From positions 1-43,848 of the forward strand of contig JALRJE010000010.1 in assembly GCA_023268965.1 (NCBI GenBank): a DNA stretch of 43,848 bases, written 5' to 3'. This DNA comes from Crocinitomicaceae bacterium. Its GTDB lineage: Bacteria > Bacteroidota > Bacteroidia > Flavobacteriales_D > Crocinitomicaceae. This document shows, piece after piece, positions 43,578 to 43,848 of the stretch (positions are counted from its first letter, which is position 1; each line of letters opens with the position of its first letter). The notes below the pieces were generated by a model. The model did no database searches. It was not told the origin of the DNA and saw only the letters and a list, made by a program, of their open reading frames with translations. Position numbers and translations under genes: made by a program.

Positions 43578-43607
43578 AAAAAAGGCGGACACAGTCCGCC
43601 TTTTTTA
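43578..43607 (-). terminator. Terminator of the upstream (probable rplQ) operon
   Basis: AAAGGCGGAC-ACA-GTCCGCCTTT forms a 10-bp stem with a 3-base loop. On the minus strand a T-rich run (TTTTTTGTTTTT) follows. It ends the minus-strand gene to its right before carA begins. Confidence 0.88.
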
Positions 43608-43623
43608 TCAACATTGTGTCAAT

Positions 43624-43848
43624 TTATTCTTCAGTTTTCTCTTCTTCAGTAGCAGTGTCTGCTTCTTCGGTTGATTCAGCCGTCGGTGTTTCTTCGACAA
43701 CTTCGGCAACTGGTGTTTCTTCAACAACTTCAGCAACTGGTGTTTCTTCAGCTACTTCAGCTACTGGCGTCTCTTCAACAACTTCAGTAGCTACTGTTTC
43801 TTCAACAACTTCAGCAACTGGTGTTTCTTCAGCCGTTACGGCTGCAAC
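43624..43848 (-). CDS. C-terminal tail of a truncated gene, probably ribosomal protein L17
   Basis: The minus-strand frame runs from the window edge to a TAA at 43624-43626, giving 74 residues made almost only of Glu, Val, Ala, Thr and Pro. Six copies of a nine-residue unit, EETPVAEVV or close variants, are followed by an acidic end (EEADTATEEEKTEE). Flavobacterial L17 proteins often carry acidic Ala/Glu-rich extensions, and rplQ commonly precedes carA and eno, so rplQ is the likely gene. No part of the L17 core is in view, and another protein with an acidic repeat tail is possible. Confidence 0.6.
   Translation of the reverse strand, partial: VAAVTAEETPVAEVVEETVATEVVEETPVAEVAEETPVAEVVEETPVAEVVEETPTAESTEEADTATEEEKTEE
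43669..43830 (-). repeat. 27-bp coding tandem repeat (nine-residue EETPVAEVV unit, about six copies)
   Basis: Six consecutive 27-base units encode EETPVAEVV, EETVATEVV, EETPVAEVA, EETPVAEVV, EETPVAEVV and EETPTAEST. Copies differ mostly at synonymous sites (GAA/GAG, GTT/GTA/GTC, CCA/CCG), so the repeat is retained as protein rather than freshly slipped DNA. Confidence 0.85.

Noticed and set aside
43669-43830. A CRISPR-like or minisatellite array
   Set aside because: The units are contiguous without spacers, in frame and encode a regular acidic peptide ending at a normal stop and terminator.

Overview
The window looks like a metagenomic contig made of two unrelated genomes joined at about position 6880. 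Bases 1 to ~6880 look actinobacterial, possibly a freshwater Microbacteriaceae-like organism. Base composition is richer in G+C (a sampled 60-base line at 2041 has 32 G+C), GTG and TTG starts occur, gene overlaps are tight, and there is a sugar ABC importer without its own ATPase. From ~6880 to the end the content is Bacteroidota, probably Flavobacteriia-like. It is more A+T rich (a sampled line at 20761 has 21 of 60 G+C). It carries a short primary sigma factor, a carboxypeptidase-like TonB-dependent receptor, a type IX secretion sorting domain, DUF4494 and TAnnTTTG promoter elements. The switch falls inside one open frame (5890-7656), where the first half of a carotenoid desaturase runs in frame into a membrane-anchored esterase. 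I read this as an assembly or read chimera, not a natural fusion.

Region A (1-5877) is an N-acetylglucosamine/chitooligosaccharide utilisation locus: the end of a solute-binding protein, two permeases, NagZ, a ROK sugar kinase and NagB on the plus strand, then NagA convergent on the minus strand. Together they import amino-sugar oligomers, split them, phosphorylate GlcNAc, deacetylate GlcNAc-6-P and deaminate GlcN-6-P to fructose-6-P. The truncated esterase (5890-~6880) lies beside nagA.

Region B (6880-14800) begins with a crtI fragment and its ECF sigma factor, preceded by an array of TGTTTAAC-type sites. It continues with a threonine dehydrogenase-like enzyme divergent from hmgA-hpd (tyrosine catabolism), a thioredoxin-like protein, tRNA-His(GTG), an alpha/beta hydrolase, a small zinc-ribbon protein and the primary sigma factor.

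Region C (14800-30900) holds housekeeping genes: priA, a lipoprotein, two FKBP isomerases, cytidine deaminase, and lysA-DUF4494-pdxH-M16 peptidase facing yggS and DUF1015. After these come a TonB-dependent receptor, a YifB/ComM ATPase and a secreted cysteine-rich protein with Kazal-like and possibly Kunitz-like modules.

Region D (30941-39669) is a surface polysaccharide locus. An aminotransferase, GT2, O-antigen ligase/polymerase and GT4 run leftwards from a divergent promoter; an acyltransferase, a second polymerase-like protein and a second GT4 run rightwards; a flippase faces them. Region E (39700-43848) has a 3-hydroxyacyl-CoA dehydrogenase, a Nudix hydrolase, eno and carA, and the repetitive C-terminal tail of a gene cut by the window edge, probably rplQ. 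No gene-free stretch longer than 300 bases was found, and I saw no CRISPR array, insertion sequence, prophage or obvious defence system.
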